From NCBI RefSeq assembly GCF_001594145.1, contig NZ_LVCF01000020.1:1-64000 (forward strand): a stretch of DNA of 64,000 nucleotides. The letters run 5' to 3'. The DNA is from Branchiibius sp. NY16-3462-2 (GTDB lineage: Bacteria > Actinomycetota > Actinomycetes > Actinomycetales > Dermatophilaceae). Positions 50,617 through 59,528 of the stretch are shown piece after piece. Positions within the stretch are counted from its first letter, which is position 1; every line of letters starts with the position of its first letter. The notes under the pieces are model-generated. The model did not search any database, was not told the origin of the DNA, and saw only the letters and a list, made by a program, of their open reading frames with translations. The position numbers and the translations under genes are program-made.

Positions 50617-51576
50617 GTGTCACGTCCCAACGGCCACCCGATCCCCTCGCCGTACGTCGAGCTGGATCGTGACGCGTGGTCGCGGCTGCGCGACGCGCAC
50701 CCGATGAGCCTTGATGACCAGGACGTACGCCGATTGGCCGGCCTCGGGGACCGCCTGGACATGGCGGAAATCGAGCAGGTGTATCTGCCGCTGTCGCGGC
50801 TGCTGAACTTCTACGTGGGCGCGACAGCCGGGTTGCACAAGGTGACCAGCGACTTCCTGGGCGAATCCCGCGCCAAGGTCCCCTTCGTCATCGGGGTCGC
50901 CGGATCGGTGGCCGTGGGCAAGTCAACGACGGCCCGCATCCTGCAGGAGTTGCTATCCCGATGGCCCGACACCCCGTCGGTCTCGCTGATCACCACCGAC
51001 GGCTTCCTGCACCCCAACGCCGAACTGTCCCGCCGAGGGATCCTGGACCGCAAGGGCTTCCCCGAGTCCTACGACCGTCGGGCGCTCGTGCGGTTCATCG
51101 CCGAGGTCAAGGCGGGCTCACCGTCGGTGTCGGCGCCCGTCTACTCGCACCTGACCTACGACATCGTGCCCGGCGCTTTTGTGACGGTGGAGCGGCCGGA
51201 TGTGCTGATCGTCGAGGGGCTGAACGTGCTGCAGCCTTCGGTCCCCGCGCCCGGGTCGCGCGGTGGAGCGATGGCCGTATCGGACTACTTCGACTTCTCC
51301 GTTTACGTGGACGCCGCCGAAGCCGACATCAAGAGCTGGTACGTCGATCGCTTTCTGTCCCTGCGAGCGACCGCGTTCGCCGATCCTCAGTCCTACTTCC
51401 ACCGGTTCTCGTCGTTGTCCGACGCCGAAGCGGTCCAGATCGCCGAAGGCATCTGGGACACGATCAACGCCCCCAACCTGGCCGAAAACATCCTGCCCAC
51501 CCGGGGACGCGCCTCACTGGTCCTGTCCAAGGGCCCTGATCACGCCGTACGCCGAGTCCGCCTCCGCAAGCTGTAG
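50617..51576 (+). CDS. coaA: Type I pantothenate kinase
   Basis: A 319-residue kinase of the P-loop type that phosphorylates pantothenate, the first step to coenzyme A. It contains SPYVELDRDAWSRLRD, Walker A VIGVAGSVAVGKSTTARIL (about 90-108), ITTDGFLHPNAELSRRG and the pantothenate-binding end (ADPQSYFHRFSSLSDAEAVQIA). Start GTG at 50617 fits family length; the frame extends to 50500 with unlike sequence. Divergent from glmS. Confidence 0.96.
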   Translation: MSRPNGHPIPSPYVELDRDAWSRLRDAHPMSLDDQDVRRLAGLGDRLDMAEIEQVYLPLSRLLNFYVGATAGLHKVTSDFLGESRAKVPFVIGVAGSVAVGKSTTARILQELLSRWPDTPSVSLITTDGFLHPNAELSRRGILDRKGFPESYDRRALVRFIAEVKAGSPSVSAPVYSHLTYDIVPGAFVTVERPDVLIVEGLNVLQPSVPAPGSRGGAMAVSDYFDFSVYVDAAEADIKSWYVDRFLSLRATAFADPQSYFHRFSSLSDAEAVQIAEGIWDTINAPNLAENILPTRGRASLVLSKGPDHAVRRVRLRKL

Positions 51577-51661
51577 CCGCGCTCCTCCACCCGGCCCTGG
51601 AAGGCGTTTGCCGACGACTTCGGATTCGTTGGGTGGACCAGCGCCAGAACCGCCGCAAGGG

Positions 51662-51678
51662 CCTCCATCCGGGAGGCG
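51662..51678. terminator. Small hairpin after coaA
   Basis: GCCTCC-atccg-GGAGGC forms a 6-bp stem 86 bp beyond the coaA stop. The gap from 51577 to 51849 holds nothing else that I recognise; I looked for tRNA and other RNA genes. Confidence 0.4.
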
Positions 51679-51849
51679 CGCTCTCTTCACCCGTAACCAC
51701 CGCGGGAGAGGACACGCAGCAGCCCAATAGCCCAGGATCGGGCTCGCCGATCGGTAAAGTTCGGACGGTAATTGCGGCCCGACGGGCTTCCTCTCTAGGA
51801 GACGCCCCCACCCGCACGAGACATTTCGTGCTGCCTGGGGACCTGTCCT

Positions 51850-53715
51850 GTGACGTTGTACCGCACCACCGCCGAGGCCATGTCCGGTCACGAGGACGCG
51901 TTAGCCCAGCGCTTGGCGGAGCAAATGAAGGTCACCACTGGGCGGTCTCCGTCGCCAGCAGAGCGCCACTCCTGGAGCCGCAGCATCCCGGCCCTACGCG
52001 CCGACCTGATCTCCGCCGGGCTCGGCAACGTGGAGATGCTGATCGAGTATCAACTGCCGTTGACCAGCAAACGCGCGGACGTCGTTCTGGTCGGGGAGCA
52101 TCCACGGACCGGTGGTCCGTCGTACATGATTGTCGAGCTCAAGCAGTGGAGTCGGGCCGCCTCGTTTGAAGGTGATCCAAACCTGGTGCTGATCGACGCC
52201 TACGGTCACCACCCGGTCACTCACCCGCTGCTGCAGGTACGTGACTACCGCGAGTACCTAGTCGACTTCACGACAGTGCTTGCCGACCGCGCCGAGGCTG
52301 TTGCGGGAGTTGCCTACCTGCACAACGCGACTGACTCCGGGGTCAGTGACCTACTGCAACTGCCCGGCGACGACTACGGGCGGTTGTTCACCGGCCAGCG
52401 ACGTGGTGAGTTCGTCGAGTACCTCCGGTCCCGATTCGCGCCAGGTCCCGGATCGACGTACGCCGATGAACTGCTCCACAGCCGCATCGCACCTTCCCGC
52501 CAACTGCTTACTGTCGCAGCCGAAGAGGTGCAGCGGCGCGAGATGTTCACCCTGCTCGACGAGCAGCGCGACGCGTACAACTTCGTGCTACACGCGGTGG
52601 AGCGGGCGCGGCGGGTAAACACGAAGACTGCGGTGATCGTTACGGGTGGCCCCGGCAGCGGCAAGAGCGTCATTGCGCTCTCCTTGCTCGGGGAGTTGTC
52701 ACGGCGGGGACGGACGGTGATGCACGCCACCGGTTCGCGGTCATTCACCCAGACCTTGCGCAAGGTGGCGGGTGCCCGCTCAACATCAGTAAAGAAGATG
52801 TTCCAGTACTTCAACTCCTTCATGGCTGCCGAGCCGAACGACCTCGACGTGCTGATCTTGGACGAAGCGCACCGGGTCCGGGAGACCTCCGCAAACCGGT
52901 GGACGAAAGCTCAGTTCCGCACGGGACGACCGCAACTGGATGAGTTGTTCTCCGCTGCAAGGGTTCCGGTCTTCCTGCTCGACGAGTTCCAGGTCGTGCG
53001 CCCCGGGGAGCAGGGGACCGTCGAGGACATCGAGAAGTACGCGGCCGAGCGCGGGATCCAGGTCCAGCACATCTCGCTCGAGGACCAGTTCCGCTGCGGC
53101 GGTTCTGCGGCATACGTCGCCTGGGTAGAACGGCTTCTCGAGCTGACGCCGGGAGGCCCGAGGGCGTGGAAAGGTGACGAACGGTTCGACGTGGACGTGG
53201 TCGACTCGCCGCAGGAACTTGAGCACGTGATGCAGGCACATCGCGACGCGGGGTTCGGGGCAAGACTGTCGGCCGGGTATTGCTGGCCGTGGAGCGATCC
53301 TCGATCGGACGGCTCTCTTGTGAACGATGTCGTCATCGGCGACTGGTCGCATCCGTGGAACCTCAAGGGAGAGCGGTCAGTCGGCGGCGCCCCGCCAGCG
53401 GCCTTGTGGGCATCGGATGACGCCGGCTTCGGTCAGGTCGGATGTGTCTACACCGCACAGGGATTCGAGTACGACTACGCCGGCGTCATCATCGGTCCGG
53501 ACCTGGTGCTGCGTGACGGCCTCTGGGTTGCCGACCGCAGCAAGAACCGTGATCCCGACTTCAAGAACACGATTCGTGTTAGCGACGCGGACTTCGATCG
53601 ATTGGTGCGCAACGTTTACAAGGTGCTGCTCACCCGTGGATTGCAGGGCGTGGCCATCTATTCACCGGACGAAGAGACCCGTCGGACGCTCCGCTCGTTG
53701 GTCACCATCCACTGA
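51850..53715 (+). CDS. PD-(D/E)XK nuclease - DUF2075 (Schlafen group 3-type) helicase fusion
   Basis: A 621-residue protein. The N-terminal part (about 1-200) carries a PD-(D/E)XK-like set: Glu66, Asp77 in KRADVVLV, then the E-x-K of YMIVELKQWS (Glu96, Lys98). The C-terminal part is a superfamily 1-like DUF2075 helicase/ATPase: Walker A VTGGPGSGKSVIALSL (Lys272), DEAH Walker B VLILDEAHRVRE (338-341), LLDEFQVVRPGE, EDQFRCGGS and VYTAQGFEYDYAGVIIG in order. The GTG at 51850 has GGGGA upstream. It ends 45 bp before the mcrC stop, facing the mcrBC operon. A nuclease-coupled helicase beside a type IV restriction locus suggests a role in phage defence. The pairing is my inference. Confidence 0.85.
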   Translation: MTLYRTTAEAMSGHEDALAQRLAEQMKVTTGRSPSPAERHSWSRSIPALRADLISAGLGNVEMLIEYQLPLTSKRADVVLVGEHPRTGGPSYMIVELKQWSRAASFEGDPNLVLIDAYGHHPVTHPLLQVRDYREYLVDFTTVLADRAEAVAGVAYLHNATDSGVSDLLQLPGDDYGRLFTGQRRGEFVEYLRSRFAPGPGSTYADELLHSRIAPSRQLLTVAAEEVQRREMFTLLDEQRDAYNFVLHAVERARRVNTKTAVIVTGGPGSGKSVIALSLLGELSRRGRTVMHATGSRSFTQTLRKVAGARSTSVKKMFQYFNSFMAAEPNDLDVLILDEAHRVRETSANRWTKAQFRTGRPQLDELFSAARVPVFLLDEFQVVRPGEQGTVEDIEKYAAERGIQVQHISLEDQFRCGGSAAYVAWVERLLELTPGGPRAWKGDERFDVDVVDSPQELEHVMQAHRDAGFGARLSAGYCWPWSDPRSDGSLVNDVVIGDWSHPWNLKGERSVGGAPPAALWASDDAGFGQVGCVYTAQGFEYDYAGVIIGPDLVLRDGLWVADRSKNRDPDFKNTIRVSDADFDRLVRNVYKVLLTRGLQGVAIYSPDEETRRTLRSLVTIH

Positions 53716-53760
53716 CTCACAGACGCTTCTGAAGTCCGTGCCGCGGGGTTTTTCTCTACG

Positions 53761-54858
53761 TCATCCGGATGCGAGATCCAGCAGACGGTCACGGATCGAG
53801 TCAGGGTCTGCTCGCAGGTCGATCGTGGCGACGCGAATCGTGTGGCCTTGCACTGTCGTCTCCACGTCGACGTCTGGGGCCGCCTCAGTGCTCGGATAGA
53901 GAAGCAGACCGTTCGCTGCTGCGGCGGTGTCTGAGCCATCCTCTTGCGTACCGAGATACGCATAGAGCTGGTAGAGGTGACCGCTGCGCAGGCGCTGGCC
54001 GTCTGCATGCTGAGCCTCGTGGGTCGCGGTCGTGAACTTGGTATCGATGACCAACCGGCTGCCGTCCCGGCGGTCGATGCTGATGTCGGTCTTCATCACC
54101 GGGAACAACTGATCCAGGCCGGCCGCTGGGCTCGCCCACCGCAGTTGCTCGGAACGAACCTTGCAGTCGGGCATGTTCCGCGCGAGAAAGCTCCTGATCG
54201 CCTTCTCGAACAGGTCCCTCAGTGTGTGGTGATCATGGGCGAGTCTGCGAGCGACGTCGGTACCAGTTTCCTGGGTCAGCATCGTGGACTCAATCACCAG
54301 CCGCGCGGCGGCGAGCATGCGGCGGTCTTCCTGGTCAAAATGCCCGAAGACCTCCCGCCGGGGAGTCGCGGGGTCCAACTGGATTTGCCGGACGCCGAGC
54401 CGTTCCATTTGTGCCGCAAGGCTCAGGCAATCCCTGCGCAATGGTCGTTCGGATCGTCGGCCAGCCGTCTGCAGCGCGATCATGACGTAGCGGTTACGGG
54501 CGGTGTCCGCGGTCAGTTCCTCGAACACGCACGCCACTTGTCCACGCGTCAGCAAACCACCCCGCGCTGTCGTCAAATGGTCGATGCGCCCGCGCACTGA
54601 AGAGAGGGCCGCTCTCTGCTCCACATATCCCGGACTCAACTGGCGCACAAGCCGATTCGAGACCTCCGCCACCAGGATTCGCGCGGCCAGGTCCCCCAGA
54701 TGCTCTGGGTCCGACTCAGCACGCAACCTCTCTGTCTCGTCGAGGTACTTGTACAGATCGCTCGCCCACAAGTACAAAAGCCACAGGTTGCGAACCGGAA
54801 TCCGCGTCCGGCCCTCGCCGACGGTGATCTCAAAGTCCGCTGACATGGTCGTGGCCAC
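53761..54858 (-). CDS. mcrC: McrC-like nuclease subunit
   Basis: A 365-residue protein. The N-terminal part (VRNLWLLYLWASDLYKYL, LSPGYVEQRAALSSVRGRID) is the McrC helical domain. The C-terminal nuclease has MKTDISIDRRDGSRLVIDTKF, with the PD-(D/E)XK pair Asp and DTK (about 255-275). McrC is recruited and stimulated by the McrB hexamer to cut methylated DNA. The ATG at 54858 is preceded by TGAGTGGCC; it lies 5 bp after mcrB. Normal length for the McrC family. Confidence 0.92.
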   Translation of the reverse strand: MATTMSADFEITVGEGRTRIPVRNLWLLYLWASDLYKYLDETERLRAESDPEHLGDLAARILVAEVSNRLVRQLSPGYVEQRAALSSVRGRIDHLTTARGGLLTRGQVACVFEELTADTARNRYVMIALQTAGRRSERPLRRDCLSLAAQMERLGVRQIQLDPATPRREVFGHFDQEDRRMLAAARLVIESTMLTQETGTDVARRLAHDHHTLRDLFEKAIRSFLARNMPDCKVRSEQLRWASPAAGLDQLFPVMKTDISIDRRDGSRLVIDTKFTTATHEAQHADGQRLRSGHLYQLYAYLGTQEDGSDTAAAANGLLLYPSTEAAPDVDVETTVQGHTIRVATIDLRADPDSIRDRLLDLASG

Positions 54859-54863
54859 TCAGT

Positions 54864-57107
54864 TCATTCCTGCACCCGCGGCCAAGCGTTCTTCAAGGCG
54901 TCAGCTGCCTCATCGGCGCGCTCCGGGCGGTCGAACCAGTACTCATGCAGTAGTGGGCGGATGGACCAGTCCACTTGCTCGTGGAACCACTCCTGCGGAT
55001 CTGGGACAACTGCCGCAGGCGTGAAGTAGCTGTGCCCGATGACGAACTGCGGACCAAGTGCCGGATCAGCGGAGATTTCGTTGTTGAGTGTGGTGGCTGC
55101 GGCTCCTACGGCATTGACGACCGATGAGTCTCCCGTACGTTCGAGAACCCACTGGCGCCACAGCCCGTTGAATTGGGGACGCAAGGTTCGGAAGGCGAAC
55201 CGTCGGCGTAGGGCAAGGTCGACGAGCGCCAGCGACCGGTCGGCAATATTCATCGTTCCGATGACGTAGAGATTTGGCGGCAGCCAGATTCCGCGGTTGT
55301 CCGTGTCCCGGTGGTAGGTGAGTCGCATGGCCTCGGACTTATTCCGCTGCCCCGGCTCGAGCAGCGTCAGCATCTCACCAAGCGCCCGCGCGGGATTCCC
55401 TCGGTTGATCTCTTCGATCACCATCGTGAATGCCTGCTCACCCTTCTGGTGAGCGCGATCAGCCAGGCGTAAGAACGGACCGTCGACGAGTTTGAGCCCT
55501 GCTGCACCGTCGTCGCTCGTCACCGGTCGATATCCGCGAATGAAGTCCTCATACGAGGTGTTCGGATGGAACTGCACCACTTGCACCGAACTGGTCGGCC
55601 GGTGGCCAGTCATGGCCCACCCAAGACGTTTAGCTAGCCAGGTTTTCCCGGTGCCGGGGGCGCCTTGGAGGATCAGGTTCTTCCCCCGGCTGAGCACTTC
55701 GAGCATTTGCTCGATCTCTGCCCGTGGAACGAAGCACCCGTCCTTGACTATGTCATCGACCGTGTACGGCCTGGGGGGCTCGGGCGGTTCGTCGGTTTCA
55801 TTACCACCAGCAGCGATCGGTGTGTCTTCACCATCGTCCTCAAAAACCTCGTCCGCCTCGACCTTGCTAGCGACTCCCTCGGCCCATGCGGCATCGGACA
55901 ACTCTGGGATGGAGGCGAACTCACTGCCCGGCGTTGCGGTGTACACGTGCAGTCGGTCCAACACATCCATGTACCAGTCGACAGCGGAACTGTCCTGCGG
56001 GTGTGGGGCCTTGAGAACCCCCAGCAAGGACGGCAACTTCGCGCGCGTATTCGTGTCCATGGGACAGAAATGCATGGGACGAGCACGGTACAGCCCCGTG
56101 GCCAAGGTCCAATTGCTCTGCGGGAGACTGGCTTTCAGCGCTTCGGCGAATGCTGCGCGCTTTTCAAGGTCACCCCGAGCGTCGGCCCACGCCAGACCGG
56201 CGTGTGCAATGGACCAGAGGTTGTCGATGGCGTCGTCATCTCGGTCTTTTGCCCACTTGAAAAGCCATGCGTTCTGAGGGTGGGTGATGGGCACACCCTC
56301 GAAGTGCGCCGGAGCCTGTAGATCCAGGCCCACCGCCGTAGCCAGTCGTTGAGCAATCTCCTGTCTCTTCTTCCACCCTGTGGGTCCGAAGTTGAAGATA
56401 TTCATGACCGTGAAGGGATCGATGTCCGCAAGCGGGCCCGTCGTGCCGTCGCTGTTCATGTCGTGCCAGGTTCCGTGGCCGGACTCCTTGCGGATACGGC
56501 TGACGATCGTGACTAACTCGGGCCGCCGCTGACTCCACTCAGCGAGCGCGTCCGCCATGGCCTCGAAGAAGGGGATCCAGTCGTAGCCTGCCTTGTCTGG
56601 CGGCGGAACTAGTTGGTCGTCGCTGCGGAATCGATCCATCCAATACGGCCTGCTTAGGAAGTACTGCAGGTCTTGAGGCTCGTCCTCAAATATGAAGCGC
56701 TTGAGGTGCTCTGCCTGTTCGTCGTCGGATAGAAGCCAGATCGTGGCCCGATAGGTGTAGAGATACCAGTCTCTAGGCTCAGGAAACTCTTGCCAATCCA
56801 CGAGCAGCTGAGTGTCACTGACTCGACGAATAACCCCGCGCGCCTTAATTCTCAAGACGGAGACTGGCAGATTGCGGTTGTCGAACGGCAAGTCGTGGCG
56901 TTGAACAAACGACGACTTAATGGCGATGCGGTCCCCTGGACGCATCGCGTTAAGCATTGCTTGATCCTTGTCGGTGGGATTGACAACTTCCCACCGGCTC
57001 TCGCTGACGAATTCGCTGGTGCGGTCCTCGGACCCAATAAAGGCACCGACCAGCCACGTCTGACGCTCACCTACTTCTGCGACAACGACGTCGCTTATGG
57101 TGTTCAC
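54864..57107 (-). CDS. mcrB: McrB-like AAA+ GTPase, N-terminal EVE-like domain
   Basis: A 747-residue restriction subunit. The N-terminal 130 residues (AMRPGDRIAIKSSFVQ, FPEPRDWYLYTYRATIWLL) resemble the EVE/PUA-type domains that read modified bases. The middle (about 170-440) resembles no well-known domain and includes a Gly/Asp/Pro-rich linker. The C-terminal AAA+ has Walker A LQGAPGTGKTWLAK (about 482-489), Walker B MVIEEINRGNPA, and the GTPase signature VIGTMNIADRSLAL (MNxxDRS). Forms the motor for McrC. GTG at 57107 with a TAGTCT -10 six bases upstream, so probably leaderless. The domain pattern suggests recognition of modified cytosine. Confidence 0.9.
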   Translation of the reverse strand: MNTISDVVVAEVGERQTWLVGAFIGSEDRTSEFVSESRWEVVNPTDKDQAMLNAMRPGDRIAIKSSFVQRHDLPFDNRNLPVSVLRIKARGVIRRVSDTQLLVDWQEFPEPRDWYLYTYRATIWLLSDDEQAEHLKRFIFEDEPQDLQYFLSRPYWMDRFRSDDQLVPPPDKAGYDWIPFFEAMADALAEWSQRRPELVTIVSRIRKESGHGTWHDMNSDGTTGPLADIDPFTVMNIFNFGPTGWKKRQEIAQRLATAVGLDLQAPAHFEGVPITHPQNAWLFKWAKDRDDDAIDNLWSIAHAGLAWADARGDLEKRAAFAEALKASLPQSNWTLATGLYRARPMHFCPMDTNTRAKLPSLLGVLKAPHPQDSSAVDWYMDVLDRLHVYTATPGSEFASIPELSDAAWAEGVASKVEADEVFEDDGEDTPIAAGGNETDEPPEPPRPYTVDDIVKDGCFVPRAEIEQMLEVLSRGKNLILQGAPGTGKTWLAKRLGWAMTGHRPTSSVQVVQFHPNTSYEDFIRGYRPVTSDDGAAGLKLVDGPFLRLADRAHQKGEQAFTMVIEEINRGNPARALGEMLTLLEPGQRNKSEAMRLTYHRDTDNRGIWLPPNLYVIGTMNIADRSLALVDLALRRRFAFRTLRPQFNGLWRQWVLERTGDSSVVNAVGAAATTLNNEISADPALGPQFVIGHSYFTPAAVVPDPQEWFHEQVDWSIRPLLHEYWFDRPERADEAADALKNAWPRVQE

Positions 57108-57145
57108 GCTCGCAGACTACCCATGGGTTGGGGTGACCATGGGGT
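57108..57145 (-). promoter_or_regulatory. mcrBC leaderless promoter with repeated CCATGGG motif
   Basis: TAGTCT (57114-57119, minus) is 6 bases before the GTG. ACCCATGGGT (57119-57128) is a perfect palindrome and ACCATGGGGT (57136-57145) repeats it 17 bases upstream. The pattern fits a repressor binding site that limits expression of the restriction genes. Confidence 0.6.
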
Positions 57146-57315
57146 GTGCGACCTAACGGAGAACGACTTGGACGGGGTACCCCTTAAATTGCCGACTTAC
57201 CTGCAGTTTTGCCAACCGCGCAAAGTCGGCATTCGAGACCGGCTCATCACCGTGCTGGCGGAGAAAGATTCGTCCGGCCGGAGGATGGGCCGCGACTGAG
57301 ACCGTGGGCTAGCGG

Positions 57316-58230
57316 CTACGGCACCGGCGTGAAGATCACTCTGCTCATGTCGGTCAGGTCGACCTCGTCGTCGTTCGTCAACTGCACGACGACGCTGGTC
57401 TTCGTCAGCTCGCTCCCGTCGCCAAGCACGGCATCAACATCGGTGGCAGGGTCGTTGGTAAAGGTGTCGATCGCGCCGGCCTGCCCTGGCGCCGTCACCC
57501 TGTACTTCCCGGGCCCGATGTCCTGCCCGACGATGAACGTCCCGGCGTAGAGCACCGTCCGAACGTGTGCGCCAACCTCACCGGTTTGATGCGGGATGAA
57601 CGCCACTCTCAGACCGGCAGGAACCACGATCTGGTTGTCGAGATTGAGGTCGACGCGCACCTTCTGGACGGAGCCCGCCGCATCATTGCCCAGGCGTTGC
57701 TGGGTGATCGGCGGGTCTGTGTCGTCGACGCTGGAGTCCACGACCAGAGAGCCGGAGGTTCCGCCTAGCGGCACAACGTCGTACGTGCCATCGGCGATGT
57801 CCTTCACACCCGCGACGTACTTGCCAGCCGACAGATTCATCCGATGTGCGGCGGCCCCCGTCGGCAGATCGGTCGGCAGAGGTGGGTCCGAAACGGTCGG
57901 ACTGCTCTGGGTAACCGCGGGGGTCGGCGCCGAGCTAGACGCGACCGCGGTGGCAGGCGAAGTGGCGGGCTGCGGATCGTTACCCATGTGCCGCACTGCG
58001 ACCGACAGGAACACCGACAGTGACGGTAGAAGGGCCAGCAACACGCGTCCCCACTGTGGGAGATTCTTCAAACCTCTCCGCTTCTGCGGCTGAGGCCCGC
58101 CGGCCAGCGGTCGCACGTACTCGGTCCAGTTGAACCCGTCCCAGAACCGTTCGTTGCCGGCGCCGTCCGGGTAGTACCCAGCAGGCGCCTGGCGGCCGTT
58201 GCCACTCGGTGGTGCGTTCCCGTTGTCCAC
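57316..58230 (-). CDS. DUF2510 domain membrane protein
   Basis: A 304-residue protein. The N-terminal DUF2510 motif is AGYYPDGAGNERFWDGFNWTEYVRP (about 17-41). A transmembrane helix (about 63-82) follows, then a Ser/Pro/Thr-rich linker (about 88-125) and a C-terminal region of repeated beta-type segments with KYVAGVKDIADGTYDVVP and GTFIVGQDIGPGKYRV, two related units (about 135-190 and 225-285). DUF2510 proteins are common membrane proteins in actinobacteria, functions unknown. The GTG at 58230 has GGGAGGAG upstream. Confidence 0.88.
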   Translation of the reverse strand: MDNGNAPPSGNGRQAPAGYYPDGAGNERFWDGFNWTEYVRPLAGGPQPQKRRGLKNLPQWGRVLLALLPSLSVFLSVAVRHMGNDPQPATSPATAVASSSAPTPAVTQSSPTVSDPPLPTDLPTGAAAHRMNLSAGKYVAGVKDIADGTYDVVPLGGTSGSLVVDSSVDDTDPPITQQRLGNDAAGSVQKVRVDLNLDNQIVVPAGLRVAFIPHQTGEVGAHVRTVLYAGTFIVGQDIGPGKYRVTAPGQAGAIDTFTNDPATDVDAVLGDGSELTKTSVVVQLTNDDEVDLTDMSRVIFTPVP

Positions 58231-58337
58231 CCCGGCTCCTCCCCCCGTGACGCGAAAGCTAGGCCGTGCAGCTGAGTAAGACCCGCACGAAAGCTGACGA
58301 GAGAATGGGAGCTAGTGACCACTACGGTTCGCATTAG

Positions 58338-59135
58338 TTAGGCGGCAGGCCGCTCGCTCGCGTAGAACCGGAACAGTGAGTACGCCGCTACCGCGCACAG
58401 GACGTGCCACACCGCGTGCCCCTGGAGCAGCGACTGGGGATCGCACAACGGCCCACCCGAGTGGCTCAGACTCCAGATCAGGAACGCCAGCGCCATCGCG
58501 CCCACCGCCATCAGCGCCCATCGCCACGACGCGGGATGGGTCGGCCTCCGCTGGATGAAGACCTCGACGAGTACGGCGACAAGCAGCAGTACGGCGAACG
58601 CCAAGTTCCCGGCGGTGTCGACCAGTGGCGCGGGGATATCCGACGCCCCAAGTACCTCGGCGCCGACCACCAGAACGACGAAAAGTATTGAGAGAGTGAA
58701 AAGTCCACGACCCAAGAGACGCGTGAGTCCGTACGCCGCGGCGTAGCCCGCAAAGAGGTACATGGACCCGACGTCGAACCGACCACCGAGGCTGGATTGG
58801 GTGGCGTGCATGGCCATGCTTCCCGGGCCGAGCAGCGCCATCAGCACCGGGAACGGTGCCAGCAACGTGGGGTAGGCAAGCTCCGACCAGTGACGGTCAA
58901 GGTAGAGCGCAGCGGCCAGACCGGCGATCACGAACCCGAGGTTGCTCCACGTGTTGGCCGGCTGTTTTATCAGGCCATCGCGCGCGGCCTCGCAGAAGTT
59001 CGCGCCGGCCCCCACATCTGGACCGAACCAACCCAGTCCCAGCGCCACCGCGAAAGCGACCAGCGCCAGCAGCGAGACGACGGCGGTGATCACCATGATG
59101 CTCGGCCGGGACACCCGCCCAATTGCCAACCCCAT
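58338..59135 (-). CDS. Ceramidase-like (CREST superfamily) membrane protein
   Basis: About 265 residues with seven hydrophobic segments. The CREST superfamily motifs are visible: NFCEAARDGLIKQPANTWSN near the N-terminus (Glu of the FCE motif and Asn), GSMAMHATQSSLGGRFDVGSMYLF (His and Asp pair) and GHAVWHVLCAVAAYSLF (two His of the last segment). These are the zinc ligands of alkaline ceramidases and PAQR-type hydrolases. Start is uncertain: ATG at 59135 fits the first transmembrane segment; GTG at 59186 is an alternative. Acts as a hydrolase on lipids or is a sensor; not proven. Confidence 0.82.
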   Translation of the reverse strand: MGLAIGRVSRPSIMVITAVVSLLALVAFAVALGLGWFGPDVGAGANFCEAARDGLIKQPANTWSNLGFVIAGLAAALYLDRHWSELAYPTLLAPFPVLMALLGPGSMAMHATQSSLGGRFDVGSMYLFAGYAAAYGLTRLLGRGLFTLSILFVVLVVGAEVLGASDIPAPLVDTAGNLAFAVLLLVAVLVEVFIQRRPTHPASWRWALMAVGAMALAFLIWSLSHSGGPLCDPQSLLQGHAVWHVLCAVAAYSLFRFYASERPAA

Positions 59136-59271
59136 AATCCGCGACGCTATCGCCCTTTCGACGGCAGCCCGCGAAAGCGCAGTCACCCTGGACGCGTCAC
59201 CCGCCCGCTGACACTTCCTCGTCAACTGGCTGGACGAACACGTTCGGTGCCGTCGAAGGATTCACAAGTGG

Positions 59272-59355
59272 CTACTCATGGCGGTTTCGTCGTCAGTTGA
59301 GGTGGCTGGGCCGAGGATGGCCGCGACTAGTGGTGGTTTCGTCGATAGTCGGCGA
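59272..59355. repeat. Two degenerate copies of the 35.6-kb repeat
   Basis: gcggtttcgtcgtcagttga (from 59281) and ggtggtttcgtcgatagtcg (from 59332) resemble the 35.6-kb unit gcggattcgtcacttgttga. The stretch ggccgcgactagtggtgg (59319) corresponds to ggccacgatttgcggcgg at 35623. The rest of the gap from 59136 to 59528 holds the hairpin and palindrome listed next and no gene. Confidence 0.45.
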
Positions 59356-59411
59356 CGTAGAGCGATGGGCGCAATATTGGGGGCCGCGATTGGGCTTGTA
59401 AAGACCGAGCT

Positions 59412-59439
59412 GAGCCCCACGCCTGAGTCGACGGGGCTC
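59412..59439. terminator. Hairpin in the repeat-rich gap
   Basis: GAGCCCC (59412-59418) pairs with GGGGCTC (59433-59439) across a 14-base loop. Confidence 0.5.
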
Positions 59440-59446
59440 GGCCACA

Positions 59447-59470
59447 CTTCATAAGGGCGCCTTATTAGAA
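59447..59470. repeat. Palindrome related to that at 50415-50449
   Basis: cttc-ataagg-gcg-ccttat-ta-gaag has 6-bp perfect inner arms (ATAAGG/CCTTAT) with CTTC/GAAG outside, close to the core cttcataaggc/gccttatgaag near glmS. Confidence 0.6.
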
Positions 59471-59528
59471 GACCGAACCCGCATGCCATCGCCGAGACCA
59501 GTCTCCCCCGCCAGAGCGACCGACCTCC

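Noticed and set aside
51577..51849. Possible tRNA or other RNA gene between coaA and the nuclease-helicase
   Set aside because: No cloverleaf, anticodon arm or conserved T-arm could be fitted on either strand.
57181..57299. Short plus-strand frame ending VLAEKDSSGRRMGRD in the gap after mcrB
   Set aside because: No start with ribosome site, no recognisable family; could be a decayed gene remnant but support is too weak.
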